Positions 17,914 to 26,992 of a stretch of DNA of 64,000 bases are shown here, piece after piece (the stretch's first letter is position 1; every line of letters begins with the position of its first letter). A program made the translations under genes and the position numbers. Origin of the DNA: Pseudomonas rustica (lineage in GTDB: Bacteria; Pseudomonadota; Gammaproteobacteria; Pseudomonadales; Pseudomonadaceae); contig NZ_JAGYHF010000003.1 of NCBI RefSeq assembly GCF_018336155.1, positions 1 through 64,000 on the forward strand, given 5' to 3'. A model generated the notes under the pieces. The model was not told the origin of the DNA. It made no database searches and saw only the letters and a program-made list of their open reading frames with translations.

Positions 17914-17994
17914 GTTACCTGGTTTTAATGTCTTCTTTTGCGGTGTCAGAGGGCTCGCTGTTCCGGGCGGGTTCCCGCCGCTTGCGAGTCCGCC

Positions 17995-20900
17995 GTGAAT
18001 TCACTTCCCCTTGTCAGCCTGGTCATTCCTGCCTTCAATCCGCTTTTTTTTGAACGGGCATTGAACAGTGCCGTGAGTCAGAGTTACGGCAACCTCGAAA
18101 TCATTGTCTGCGACGACAGCCGTGGCACCGAGATCGAAGGCGTTGTCGCCTCGGTGGTCGAGCAATCAGGTGTCACCGTTCGCTACGTACGCAACCCGCG
18201 CACATTGGGCCTGGTCGGCAATCTAAAGACGTGTCTCGAGCAGGCGCAAGGCGAGTACCTCAAGTTTCTTTGCGACGACGATCACCTGTATTCGGCGTGT
18301 ATCGAACAACAGGCTGCGGAATTTTCCCGCGATGAAGTGAGTCTGGTGCTGGCCTCGCGTCTGCTGTGGGATGCCGATGACATTATCCTGCCGTCGCGCC
18401 TGGAAAACACCTCGCTGTCGCCGGTCGATGGCCTGTTCAAAGGCGACGACCTGCTGAGCGTCTTTGACAATTTCCCGGTGAATATCCTCGGCGGTTTCAG
18501 CAACGCCTTGTTCCGCCGTGCCGACCTCGTCGAGCTGCTGCCGGCCTTGACGCAGGAAGGTCACTGCTTCGTTGCAACACTGGATTTCGCTTTATTCGTG
18601 TGCCTGCTGCGCCGGGGCAATCTGGTGGTGTTGAACACCGTACTCTGTGCCGAGCGCCTCTATCCGGAACGCTTAAGCGCGCAGCAATCGATGAGGGACA
18701 CCGTCGAAGTAGAGCGTGAGTGGGTGTCGCAAATGCTCAAGGCGCGCAACACCGAGGCGGCGCCCGCGCCAGGCTGGGTGCGCTATGTGCCGTTGGTTGA
18801 CGCCGATACCGCGCCACGCGTCTGGGAAGAGCTGCCACTGAGCCGCACACTGGGCACCAAGCAAAGCGGTCAGCAATGGCTTGTCGGTGCTGACAGCCAG
18901 AGCTTTGCCGAACTCTATTCACAGTGGCTGGCGTGTCGTGTACTCACCAGCGAGCAGCGCAAGTTGCTTGCAGTGACACTCGCCGACTGGTCGCGCAACC
19001 CAGGCATCGTGCCGATCGTCATCGACGAGAAGGGCAGCAATGCAGCGCTGGAACGAACCCTGCAATCGCTCGCTGAACAGGACTACCCGGCGAACCTGAT
19101 TCTGGTGCTGTCCGCCGCGTGCACTGAACCCGAGCTCAATGGTCGGGTGTTCCACTTGCCGTTGCTTGAGGACGGATTGGCGCAGATCAATGAGTTGTTG
19201 CCGCAACTCGATGGCGCCGACTGGTTCTACCTGCTGCACGCCGGCGATCGTCTTATTGCCCCGGCGCTGTTGATCATGGCCGAGCGCATCGCCCATTCTC
19301 TCGCGTTCAAATGCCTGTACAGCGACGAGGGCAGTCTGCGCGGTGGCGAATCGGCCGAGCCTGCCTTCAAACCGGATTTCAACCTCGACCTGATGCGCAG
19401 CTTCCCCTATGTCGGGCGCGCGTTGGCGTTCGAGCGCGAACGCTTCGTCGCCCTCGGTGGTTTCGATACTGCGCTGGCTGATCTGGCGCCGCACGATGTG
19501 CTGCTGCGCATGGTCGAGAGCGACGGCACGCAAGTGGTTGGTCACGTCGCAGAGGTGTTGCTGGAGTCCGCGCGAGACCTGGCCACGTGGCTCGCCGAGC
19601 GTGGCGTCATCGACAACAATCCGCGTTTGCTCGAAGCGCATTTGCAGCGCTTGGGCGTTGCTCACACGATCCGTCGCGGCAGCACCGAATTGCTCAATCG
19701 CGTCGATTATCAGCATGCCGCGCGGCCGTTGGTGTCGATCATCATCGTCACCAAGGATCACACCGCCGCGCTGCAACGCTGCGTCGAAAGCCTGTTGGAA
19801 AAAACCGTCTACAGCGAGTACGAATTGCTGCTGGTCGACAATGGCAGCGAAAGCGCTGAAGCGCGTTTGTGGCTGGACGGCATGGCGCAGTTGGGCAGCG
19901 AACGCATTCGCGTACTCGGTTGTGCGCAAGGCAATCTGGCTGCCGTGCACAACCTGGCTGTGGCTCAGGCGCGCGGTGAATACGTGTTGATGCTCAACCC
20001 TTACGCGGTGATCACTCAGGGTGACTGGCTCGACGAGTTGCTCAATCATGCGCAGCGTCCCGAGGTCGGTGTGGTTGGCGCCAAGCTGTTCAACCCCGAT
20101 GGTTGGGTGCTGCACGCCGGGTTGATCCTGGGTCTGCATGCGCCGGTCGGCCTGCCGTTTTATGGCCAGTCGATGCATGCGGCGGGCTACCTGTTTCGAT
20201 TGCAGGTGGCGCACAACCTGAGCGCCGTTGGCGGTGACTGCCTGATGGTACGCAAGGCAGTCTTCGACGAAGTGGGCGGCCTCGATGAGCAGAACCTGAC
20301 GCTGACGCTCAACGATGCTGATCTGTGCCTGCGCGTTGCGCAGCACGGTTATCTGGTGGTCTGGACGCCGTACGCCGCGCTGGCATTAGGCGCACGAGCG
20401 AACGTTGTCGCGTCGGCGCAGGAACGGCAAACCTGCGACCAGGAACAGGAAGTGTTCTACAAGCGCTGGCTGCCGTTGATTGCGCGCGATCCGGCGTACA
20501 ACAAAAACCTGTCGTTACAAGGTGCCGGCGGCAGCAGTTTTAACCTCGAGCCTGGACAGCGCAGTGGCTGGAGCGCGTTTTCCAAAGCGCTGTTGCCCAA
20601 CGTGCTGGCGGTGCCGATCAATGACTCGGCCATCGGGCACTATCGCATGACTCAGCCGATGATCGAACTGGTCGCCGCTGGCCGCGTCGAGGGCCGCTTC
20701 TGCTATGGCTTGCCGTCGATCATCGACATTGAACGCCAGTCGCCTGACGTCATCGTGCTGCAGGGACGATATTCGGAGAAAGCGATCAACGAAATTCCGC
20801 CGTTGCAGTCGTTTTTCAACGCCCGACGGATTTTCGAGCTGGATGACTACGTCATCGACATTCCACATCGCAACGCGCACATCCGCAACATGCCGGACAA

Positions 20901-21585
20901 GTATGAAATGGAGCGACTGGTGCGCCGTGCGATTGGCTTGTGCGATCGCGTGGTGGTGTCAACGCAGCCACTGGCCAATGCCTTGTCGGGCATGCATCAC
21001 GACATTCGCGTGGTGCCCAACATGCTGGCCAAAGAGCTGTGGGCCAATTTGCGCAGCCAGCGCAGCACCTCGAAAAAACCGCGTGTTGGCTGGGGCGGCG
21101 GCACCAGCCACCATGGTGACCTGGCAGTGATCGCCGAGGTCGTGCGCGAGTTGGCCAATGAAGTCGACTGGGTATTCTTTGGCATGTGCCCGGATGATTT
21201 GCGTCCATACATGCATGAGTTCCACGGCGTGATTCCGTTGGAGGATTACCCGGCCAAACTGGCCAGCCTCAACCTCGATCTGGCGCTGGCACCGCTGGAA
21301 TTCCACATCTTCAACGACTGCAAGAGCAACCTGCGTTTGCTGGAATACGGCGCCTGCGGTTACCCGGTGATCTGCACTGACACCGAGGCCTATCGCGGCT
21401 ATCTGCCGTGCACGCGGGTCAAGACCAACACCACGGATGAATGGCTGCAAGCGATCCGCATGCACCTGGCCGACCCGGACGCCAGCTACCGTATGGGCGA
21501 TGAATTGCGTGAGGTGGTGCGGCGAGATTTCATACTGCGTGGCGATAACCTGCGTTATTGGGAGTATGGCTGGCTGGCGGATTGA
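17995..21585 (+). CDS. giant multi-domain glycosyltransferase (Fgt1-like), flagellin glycosylation
   Basis: About 1196 residues from the GTG at 17995 (a TTG-started extension to 17938 is unlikely). Module 1 (1-230) is a GT2 domain starting LPLVSLVIPAFNP with an intact DDD motif at 94-96. Module 2 (about 330-560) is a degenerate GT-A-like fold. Module 3 (about 577-830) is a GT2 (RPLVSIIIVTKDH) in which the usual NNDTE metal site reads NPYAV. The C-terminus (about 865-1196) is a GT4/GT-B-like domain with GWGGGTSHHGDL. The position between flgL and fliC and the modular build match the fgt genes of the P. syringae flagellin glycosylation island. The sugar donor is unknown. Confidence 0.85.
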   Translation: MNSLPLVSLVIPAFNPLFFERALNSAVSQSYGNLEIIVCDDSRGTEIEGVVASVVEQSGVTVRYVRNPRTLGLVGNLKTCLEQAQGEYLKFLCDDDHLYSACIEQQAAEFSRDEVSLVLASRLLWDADDIILPSRLENTSLSPVDGLFKGDDLLSVFDNFPVNILGGFSNALFRRADLVELLPALTQEGHCFVATLDFALFVCLLRRGNLVVLNTVLCAERLYPERLSAQQSMRDTVEVEREWVSQMLKARNTEAAPAPGWVRYVPLVDADTAPRVWEELPLSRTLGTKQSGQQWLVGADSQSFAELYSQWLACRVLTSEQRKLLAVTLADWSRNPGIVPIVIDEKGSNAALERTLQSLAEQDYPANLILVLSAACTEPELNGRVFHLPLLEDGLAQINELLPQLDGADWFYLLHAGDRLIAPALLIMAERIAHSLAFKCLYSDEGSLRGGESAEPAFKPDFNLDLMRSFPYVGRALAFERERFVALGGFDTALADLAPHDVLLRMVESDGTQVVGHVAEVLLESARDLATWLAERGVIDNNPRLLEAHLQRLGVAHTIRRGSTELLNRVDYQHAARPLVSIIIVTKDHTAALQRCVESLLEKTVYSEYELLLVDNGSESAEARLWLDGMAQLGSERIRVLGCAQGNLAAVHNLAVAQARGEYVLMLNPYAVITQGDWLDELLNHAQRPEVGVVGAKLFNPDGWVLHAGLILGLHAPVGLPFYGQSMHAAGYLFRLQVAHNLSAVGGDCLMVRKAVFDEVGGLDEQNLTLTLNDADLCLRVAQHGYLVVWTPYAALALGARANVVASAQERQTCDQEQEVFYKRWLPLIARDPAYNKNLSLQGAGGSSFNLEPGQRSGWSAFSKALLPNVLAVPINDSAIGHYRMTQPMIELVAAGRVEGRFCYGLPSIIDIERQSPDVIVLQGRYSEKAINEIPPLQSFFNARRIFELDDYVIDIPHRNAHIRNMPDKYEMERLVRRAIGLCDRVVVSTQPLANALSGMHHDIRVVPNMLAKELWANLRSQRSTSKKPRVGWGGGTSHHGDLAVIAEVVRELANEVDWVFFGMCPDDLRPYMHEFHGVIPLEDYPAKLASLNLDLALAPLEFHIFNDCKSNLRLLEYGACGYPVICTDTEAYRGYLPCTRVKTNTTDEWLQAIRMHLADPDASYRMGDELREVVRRDFILRGDNLRYWEYGWLAD

Positions 21586-21614
21586 TCGCGCTGTAAGTGA
21601 TCAATGTAAAACTG

Positions 21615-21656
21615 AAAAAGGGGAGCCCGATTGCTGATGATCAGGCTCCCCTTTTT
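21615..21656 (+). terminator. strong terminator after the first glycosyltransferase
   Basis: AAAAAGGGGAGCC and GGCTCCCCTTTTT form a perfect 13-bp stem with flanking A and T runs. It cuts the flgL-side transcript from the nucleotide-sugar genes. Confidence 0.9.
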
Positions 21657-21713
21657 GCTTGCGAGGCCACGTGCTCTGCAGATCTTGTTCGAGTTAGTAG
21701 TCGCCACTGGAGC

Positions 21714-21729
21714 TGGCGCGTTTCCTGCA
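21714..21729 (+). promoter_or_regulatory. candidate sigma-54 promoter of the CDP-sugar operon
   Basis: TGGCGCGTTTCCTGCA has GG (21715-21716) and GC (21727-21728) at the 12-base RpoN spacing, with two deviations from the consensus TGGCAC-N5-TTGCA. It lies between the terminator and rfbF and could link sugar synthesis to FleQ/FleR control. Confidence 0.4.
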
Positions 21730-21864
21730 AGTCCCCCTCAAATCGCCATAAAACGAGCGCTTGCGGTCACATCCGCTGCGCCCATAACGGCAGAAAGGTT
21801 TAGCCAGAAGGCCCGCCGCTCAACCAAGCGACGCGCAGCCCTGTGACGAACAAGAGGGGAGACG

Positions 21865-22638
21865 ATGAAGGCAGTAATTTTGGCGGGTGGCCTGGGCACG
21901 CGCATCAGTGAAGAGTCGCACCTCAAGCCAAAACCGATGATCGAGATCGGTGGCAAGCCAATTCTCTGGCACATCATGAAGCAGTATTCCGCCCACGGGA
22001 TTCATGACTTTGTGATCTGCCTTGGCTACAAGGGCTACGCGATCAAAGACTTCTTCGCCAACTACTTCCTGCACACCTCCGACGTGACGTTCGACATGCG
22101 CGAAAACCGCATGGACGTGCACCAGAATTACAGCGAGCCATGGCGCGTGACGCTGATCGACACCGGTGAAGAAACCATGACCGGTGGCCGTCTGCGCCGC
22201 GCTGCACGCTACGTGGAAAACGAAGAAGCTTTTTGCTTTACCTACGGCGACGGCGTTTCCGACTTGAACATCAGCGCTCTGGTCGACTTCCACCTGACCC
22301 ACGGCAAACAAGCCACGGTGACCGCCGTGCAACCGCCGGGACGCTATGGTGCGCTGGATCGTGACGGCGATCGCGTGCTCGGTTTCACCGAAAAGCCACG
22401 CGGCGACGGTGGCTGGATCAACGGCGGCTTTTTCGTTCTGTCGCCCAAGGTTCTGCCGCTGATCAGCGGTGACGACACGTCGTGGGAATCCGGCCCGCTG
22501 GACGGTCTCGCCGAGCGCGGTGAACTGATGGCGTACCAGCACGACGGTTTCTGGCAGCCGATGGACACCCTGCGCGACAAGAACCATCTCGAAGCCTTGT
22601 GGCAAAGCGGGGAGGCCCCATGGAAGCAATGGGACTGA
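21865..22638 (+). CDS. rfbF: glucose-1-phosphate cytidylyltransferase
   Basis: This 257-residue enzyme makes CDP-glucose from CTP and glucose-1-phosphate. The start [20 protein letters not shown] and the following [19 protein letters not shown] are diagnostic of RfbF rather than RmlA or GalU. A GAGGGGAG ribosome binding site precedes the ATG. It is the first gene of the CDP-sugar cassette; its end overlaps the rfbG start by 19 bases, indicating translational coupling. Confidence 0.95.
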   Translation: MKAVILAGGLGTRISEESHLKPKPMIEIGGKPILWHIMKQYSAHGIHDFVICLGYKGYAIKDFFANYFLHTSDVTFDMRENRMDVHQNYSEPWRVTLIDTGEETMTGGRLRRAARYVENEEAFCFTYGDGVSDLNISALVDFHLTHGKQATVTAVQPPGRYGALDRDGDRVLGFTEKPRGDGGWINGGFFVLSPKVLPLISGDDTSWESGPLDGLAERGELMAYQHDGFWQPMDTLRDKNHLEALWQSGEAPWKQWD

Positions 22639-23702
22639 GTGCCGAATTCTGGCGTGGCAAACGCGTTCTGGTCACCGGGCATACCGGTTTCAAAGGCAGC
22701 TGGCTGACCCTGTGGCTGCAAAGCCTTGGCGCCGAGGTCAGCGGTTTTGCCCTCGATCCGTCGACCGAACCGAGCCTGTTCGAACTGGCGCGCGTACACG
22801 AAGGCATCAACGATCAGCGCGGTGATTTGCGTGACCTCGGCGCACTGCTGGAGATCATCGCCGACACCGAGCCGGAGATCGTTTTGCACCTCGCCGCGCA
22901 ACCGTTGGTGCGTGAAGGCTATCGCGATCCACTCGGAACTTATTCCAGCAACGTGATGGGCACGCTCAACCTGCTCGAAGCGATTCGGCAGGTCGGTTGC
23001 GTGCGCGCCTGTGTGCTGGTGACCACCGACAAGGTCTATGCCAACAAGGAATGGCTGTGGCCGTACCGCGAAGACGAAGCCCTTGGTGGCCACGATCCTT
23101 ACAGCAGCAGCAAAGCCTGTTGCGAGTTGTTGGCGCAGTCTTACGCCGCGTCGTTTTTCCCGGCTGACAAGTACGCCGAGCATGGTCTGGCCCTCGCCAC
23201 GGCGCGCGCCGGCAATGTGTTGGGCGGCGGTGATTTCGCCCCTGAGCGACTGATTCCCGATGTACTGAAAGCCTGGTCGGCGGATGAGCCAGTGACCCTG
23301 CGTTACCCGCAAGCCGTGCGCCCATGGCAACACGCGCTGGAGCCGCTGGCCGGTTATCTGCAATTGGCCGCTGGCCTCTACGAGCAAGGCCCGGAATACG
23401 CCGGCGCATGGAATTTCGGCCCCGGCGAGGCGGACATGTGCAGCGTCGGCGAAGTGGTCGAACTGCTCGCCAGTCGCTGGCCGCAAGCGCGGGGTTTGCG
23501 CATCGAACCGAGTGAATTGCACGAGGCCGGCCTGTTGCGCCTCGACAGTAGCCGCGCGCGACAACTGCTCGGCTGGCAGCCGCGCTGGACGTTGCAACAG
23601 TGTCTGACGCAAACCCTCGACTGGCATCTGGCGTGGCAGAACGGCGATGACATGCGCGCCGTGACCTTGAAGCAATTGAACCTCTACGGGGAGCGCCGAT
23701 GA
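22620..23702 (+). CDS. rfbG: CDP-glucose 4,6-dehydratase
   Basis: This 360-residue short-chain dehydrogenase converts CDP-glucose to CDP-4-keto-6-deoxyglucose. The NAD-binding loop is [10 protein letters not shown], a hallmark of Rfb[12 protein letters not shown] carries the catalytic Thr/Asp/Lys, and [12 protein letters not shown] is the YxxxK motif. The ATG at 22620 has GGGGAGG upstream; a TTG seven codons earlier is rejected. No rfbH-like 3-dehydratase follows, so the 3-hydroxyl is presumably kept. Confidence 0.94.
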   Translation: MEAMGLSAEFWRGKRVLVTGHTGFKGSWLTLWLQSLGAEVSGFALDPSTEPSLFELARVHEGINDQRGDLRDLGALLEIIADTEPEIVLHLAAQPLVREGYRDPLGTYSSNVMGTLNLLEAIRQVGCVRACVLVTTDKVYANKEWLWPYREDEALGGHDPYSSSKACCELLAQSYAASFFPADKYAEHGLALATARAGNVLGGGDFAPERLIPDVLKAWSADEPVTLRYPQAVRPWQHALEPLAGYLQLAAGLYEQGPEYAGAWNFGPGEADMCSVGEVVELLASRWPQARGLRIEPSELHEAGLLRLDSSRARQLLGWQPRWTLQQCLTQTLDWHLAWQNGDDMRAVTLKQLNLYGERR

Positions 23703-24259
23703 CTGATTTCACACTACAGGCAACCGAACTGGAAGGTTTGTACCTTATCCAGCAAAAGGTCTTTTGCGATGATCGGGGACGCTTTGCCCGATTGTTTTGT
23801 CAGGGCCGTCTGACTGCACAACATCGGCCGTTTGCGGTTCGCCAGGTCAACCATTCGCGGACCGTCGAAAAAGGTAGTGTGCGAGGACTGCATTATCAGA
23901 AAGCCGGGTATGCGGAGTCGAAGCTGATCACCTGTATACGAGGCGCAATTTGGGACGTGGTGGTCGATCTGCGACCGCAGTCGGCAACCTATTTGCAGTG
24001 GCACGCCGAAGAGTTGCGGGCTGACGACGGACGCAGCCTTTTGATCCCGGCGGGTTTTGCCCACGGTTTCCAATCGTTGACTGATGAGTCGGAAGTGCTT
24101 TACCTCACCGACGCCGATTATTCACCGGAGCACGAGGCAGGTCTGTCAGTGAACGATCCAGCGCTTTCGATTCGTTGGCCGTTGCCTGTCAAAAACTTGT
24201 CGACCAAGGATTCCTGTCATCCGTTACTCGACCAAGGCTTTCCCGGAGTCGTGTTGTGA
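23699..24259 (+). CDS. RmlC-like nucleotide-sugar 3,5-epimerase
   Basis: This 186-residue cupin belongs to the dTDP-4-dehydrorhamnose 3,5-epimerase family. The catalytic His (RGLHYQ), the Asp in WDVVVDLR, and the Tyr in DADYSPEHEAG followed by NDPALSIRWP are all present, so it should be active. In this operon its substrate is more likely CDP-4-keto-6-deoxyglucose than a dTDP sugar; whether it epimerises C3, C5 or both cannot be told. It overlaps rfbG by 4 bases and the next gene by 4 bases. Confidence 0.85.
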   Translation: MTDFTLQATELEGLYLIQQKVFCDDRGRFARLFCQGRLTAQHRPFAVRQVNHSRTVEKGSVRGLHYQKAGYAESKLITCIRGAIWDVVVDLRPQSATYLQWHAEELRADDGRSLLIPAGFAHGFQSLTDESEVLYLTDADYSPEHEAGLSVNDPALSIRWPLPVKNLSTKDSCHPLLDQGFPGVVL

Positions 24260-25128
24260 CGAACCCGGTCAAGAATGTGCTTGTAACCGGCGCCACCGGT
24301 TTTGTGGGCCGACACCTTATCAGCGCTTTGCTCGCCAAAGGAATCAACGTTCGTGCAGTCTCTCGTAACGTTGAAGCGGCGAGAGTTTTGCCGTGGTTTA
24401 CTGACGTTGAATTCGTCGCAGCGGATATTCACTCAGCGGATCTCGACGTCGAAGCTTTGGCTCTCGGGATGGACGCCGTCGCACATCTGGCATGGAGCGG
24501 GCTGCCTGATTATCAGGCGCTGTTCCATTTCGAGCAGAATCTGCCGCGCGATTATGCCTTTCTCAAGCGCTTGATCGTCGCGGGTATTGGCCAGGTGATG
24601 GTAACGGGAACCTGCTTCGAATATGGCCTGCAAAGTGGTTCATTGAGCGAGGCTGTCGACGCCAGGCCCTGCACGCCCTATGGCCTGGCCAAAAATACTC
24701 TGCGTCAGTTTCTGATGGCATTGCAGCGCAAGCATGCGTTCTCTTTGCAGTGGGCGCGATTGTTTTATCTGCATGGCGAAGGGCAAAACCCCAATAGTCT
24801 TTTGGCCAGCCTTGACCGAGCCATCGATGCCGGCGACACGCACTTCAATATGTCGGCCGGTGACCAATTGCGTGATTACCTGGAAATCACCCAAGCCGCT
24901 TCCCTGTTGGTTCAGTTGATCATGCGTCGCGATGTTTTCGGGATCTTCAACTGCTGCAGTGGCAAGCCAGTTTCCGTTCGGACTTTGGTTGAGCAACGGG
25001 TTCGTCAACGGCAATCCTCTATCGCCCTCAATCTGGGGCATTACGGCTACTCAGTGCATGAACCCATGGCTTTTTGGGGCGATGCTCAGCGGATCTCGCA
25101 ACTGAAGGATGAAGAACATGCAGCATGA
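24256..25128 (+). CDS. NAD-dependent epimerase/dehydratase, probable nucleotide-sugar 4-ketoreductase
   Basis: This 290-residue extended short-chain dehydrogenase starts at a GTG in GTGA overlap with the previous stop, with GGAG upstream. The Rossmann motif is LVTGATGFVG, and the catalytic dyad is in TPYGLAKNTLRQFL (YxxxK). In cassettes of this shape the last SDR reduces the 4-keto group; that role is inferred. Codons near the start are less GC-rich than in the flg genes, which may reflect transfer. Confidence 0.75.
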   Translation: MTNPVKNVLVTGATGFVGRHLISALLAKGINVRAVSRNVEAARVLPWFTDVEFVAADIHSADLDVEALALGMDAVAHLAWSGLPDYQALFHFEQNLPRDYAFLKRLIVAGIGQVMVTGTCFEYGLQSGSLSEAVDARPCTPYGLAKNTLRQFLMALQRKHAFSLQWARLFYLHGEGQNPNSLLASLDRAIDAGDTHFNMSAGDQLRDYLEITQAASLLVQLIMRRDVFGIFNCCSGKPVSVRTLVEQRVRQRQSSIALNLGHYGYSVHEPMAFWGDAQRISQLKDEEHAA

Positions 25129-26188
25129 ACTCTACCGGGCGAACGGGCTGCCGGTGTTGCAGAACCTTACCTTTGCCACCGCCGAGCAGGCGCAGGCTTC
25201 GGGTGTCGCAGACATTGTTCTGGTACAGGACAGTCAGAGCGGGCTGATCTTCAACCAGACCTTCGACGCCAGCAAGCTCAGCTATGATGTTGACTATCAA
25301 AACGAGCAAGCGCATTCGGTGCACTTTCAGGAGCATCTTAAGGCTGTCGAATTGATTTTGGCCCGCCATTTCTCCCATCGGGCTCTGTTAGAAATCGGTT
25401 GCGGAAAAGGCTACTTTCTCGAAATGCTACGCGACCTGGGTTATGCCATTACCGGCATTGATCCTTCCTACGAAGGTGACAATGCCGATGTGATCAGGGC
25501 GCCGTTCACCCGCGAGCTGGGCCTTTCGGCTGATGCGATCGTGTTACGACACGTACTCGAGCACATTCAGGATCCGGTAGCGTTTCTAGCTGAAATGGCT
25601 GCGGCAAATCAGGGCGGGCACATCTACATCGAAGTGCCGTGCTTCGACTGGATCCTCGAACACAAGGCCTGGTTCGACCTGTTCTACGAACACGTTAATT
25701 ATTTTCGCCTCGATGACTTGCGCCGGATGTTCGGCACGGTGCTCGAGGCCGGCCATCTGTTCGGTGGCCAGTACCTGTACATCGTTGCTGACCTCTCCAC
25801 GTTGCGTCTTACTCCGGAACAACCGGTGCCGCGCCTTACGCTGCCCGAAGGTTTTACCGCCAGCCTCGACCGTGCATTGCAGATCATTCGGTCGGCACCT
25901 GAGCAGGGTTCGGCGATCTGGGGCGCCTCATCCAAAGGCGTGATATATGCGCTGTTCCTGCAACGCGCGGGTGTGGCGGTGGATCGCGTGGTGGACATCA
26001 ACCCGGCGAAACAGGGACGTTATCTGCCTTTGAGCGGCGCGCGCGTGTCGTCGCCGCAAGAAGCCATGGATGCGCTGCCCGAAGGCGCCAATCTGTTTGT
26101 GATGAACTCCAATTACCTCGAAGAGATCAAGCGGATGACCGGTGGACGCTACGTCTATCACGCCGTCGACAGCGCTTCGTTCCAGTGA
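25118..26188 (+). CDS. sugar C-methyltransferase-like SAM-dependent enzyme
   Basis: This 356-residue protein has three parts. The N-terminal segment (1-70) ends VQDSQSGLIFNQTFD. A SAM-binding domain follows, with LLEIGCGKGYFLEM and an HVLEHIQDP motif. The C-terminal domain (about 245-356, IWGASSKGVIYALFLQRAGV then VVDINPAKQGRYLP) matches the C-methyltransferase C-terminal domain of TylC3-type deoxysugar enzymes. The CxxC pair that binds zinc in the N-terminal part of that family is missing here. It probably methylates a carbon of the 4-keto sugar. The ATG at 25118 is chosen for its AAGGA spacing; it overlaps the SDR gene by 11 bases. Confidence 0.75.
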   Translation: MQHELYRANGLPVLQNLTFATAEQAQASGVADIVLVQDSQSGLIFNQTFDASKLSYDVDYQNEQAHSVHFQEHLKAVELILARHFSHRALLEIGCGKGYFLEMLRDLGYAITGIDPSYEGDNADVIRAPFTRELGLSADAIVLRHVLEHIQDPVAFLAEMAAANQGGHIYIEVPCFDWILEHKAWFDLFYEHVNYFRLDDLRRMFGTVLEAGHLFGGQYLYIVADLSTLRLTPEQPVPRLTLPEGFTASLDRALQIIRSAPEQGSAIWGASSKGVIYALFLQRAGVAVDRVVDINPAKQGRYLPLSGARVSSPQEAMDALPEGANLFVMNSNYLEEIKRMTGGRYVYHAVDSASFQ

Positions 26189-26205
26189 CCCTTGAGATTT
26201 TTACA

Positions 26206-26943
26206 ATGACCGACAACAGCATTAATCAAGCCTTCGAAGCCGAGTGCCGGGAACAGATTGCCCAGCAGGGTGACGACCAGAAACTCACCGGCCTGGCCCG
26301 TGATTTCTTCAACGAATCGGCCAAACACAAGTACAGCTACCACTTCTCGTGGATGGGCCGTCCGATCATCCAGTTGCCACAAGACATGATGGCGATGCAG
26401 GAGATCATCTGGCAGGTCAAACCGGATCTGGTCATCGAGTGCGGCATCGCCCACGGCGGTTCGATCATTTACTACGCCTCGTTGCTGGAGCTGCAAGGCC
26501 ACGGCGAAGTGCTCGGCATCGACCTCGACATTCGTCCGCACAATCGCGAAGCGATCGAGAGCCACCCGATGGCCAAGCGCATCAAGATGATTGAAGGCTC
26601 GAGCATCGACGCCGGCATTGCCGCGCAAGTGCAAGCCGCCGCCAAAGGCAAGAAAGTCATTCTGGTGCTCGACTCCAACCACACCCACGATCACGTGCTG
26701 GAAGAGCTGCGTCTGTACGCACCGCTGGTGTCGGTCGACAGCTACTGCGTGGTCATGGACACCGTGGTTGAAGACATGCCGGCCGATTTCTTCCCGGATC
26801 GTCCATGGGGTCCGGGCGACAACCCGAAAACCGCGGTGTGGAAATACCTCGAAGAAAACCAGGATTTCGAAATCGACCAGTCCATTCACAACAAGCTGCT
26901 GATCACTGTCGCGCCGGATGGCTATCTGCGCCGCGTCCGTTAA
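26206..26943 (+). CDS. CmcI-like (cephalosporin hydroxylase family) protein, probable O-methyltransferase
   Basis: This 245-residue protein is of the CmcI/cephalosporin hydroxylase family, a Rossmann-fold SAM-dependent group often found in glycan loci. KPDLVIECGIAHGGSIIYYA is the cofactor loop; GEVLGIDLDIRPHN and VILVLDSNHTHDHVLEEL carry acidic and His residues at the metal/cofactor site. It probably O-methylates a flagellin sugar, but the acceptor is unknown. A GTG-led extension of seven codons is possible but lacks a ribosome binding site. Confidence 0.7.
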   Translation: MTDNSINQAFEAECREQIAQQGDDQKLTGLARDFFNESAKHKYSYHFSWMGRPIIQLPQDMMAMQEIIWQVKPDLVIECGIAHGGSIIYYASLLELQGHGEVLGIDLDIRPHNREAIESHPMAKRIKMIEGSSIDAGIAAQVQAAAKGKKVILVLDSNHTHDHVLEELRLYAPLVSVDSYCVVMDTVVEDMPADFFPDRPWGPGDNPKTAVWKYLEENQDFEIDQSIHNKLLITVAPDGYLRRVR

Positions 26944-26992
26944 TTAATAAACAACGATGAGTTTTCGGCGACTCGCCGCGTGTGGGGAATAT

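Noticed and set aside
17938..17994. N-terminal extension of the first giant glycosyltransferase from a TTG start
   Set aside because: The added residues are Cys/Arg-rich and unlike a GT2 N-terminus; the GTG at 17995 starts right before the conserved first strand.
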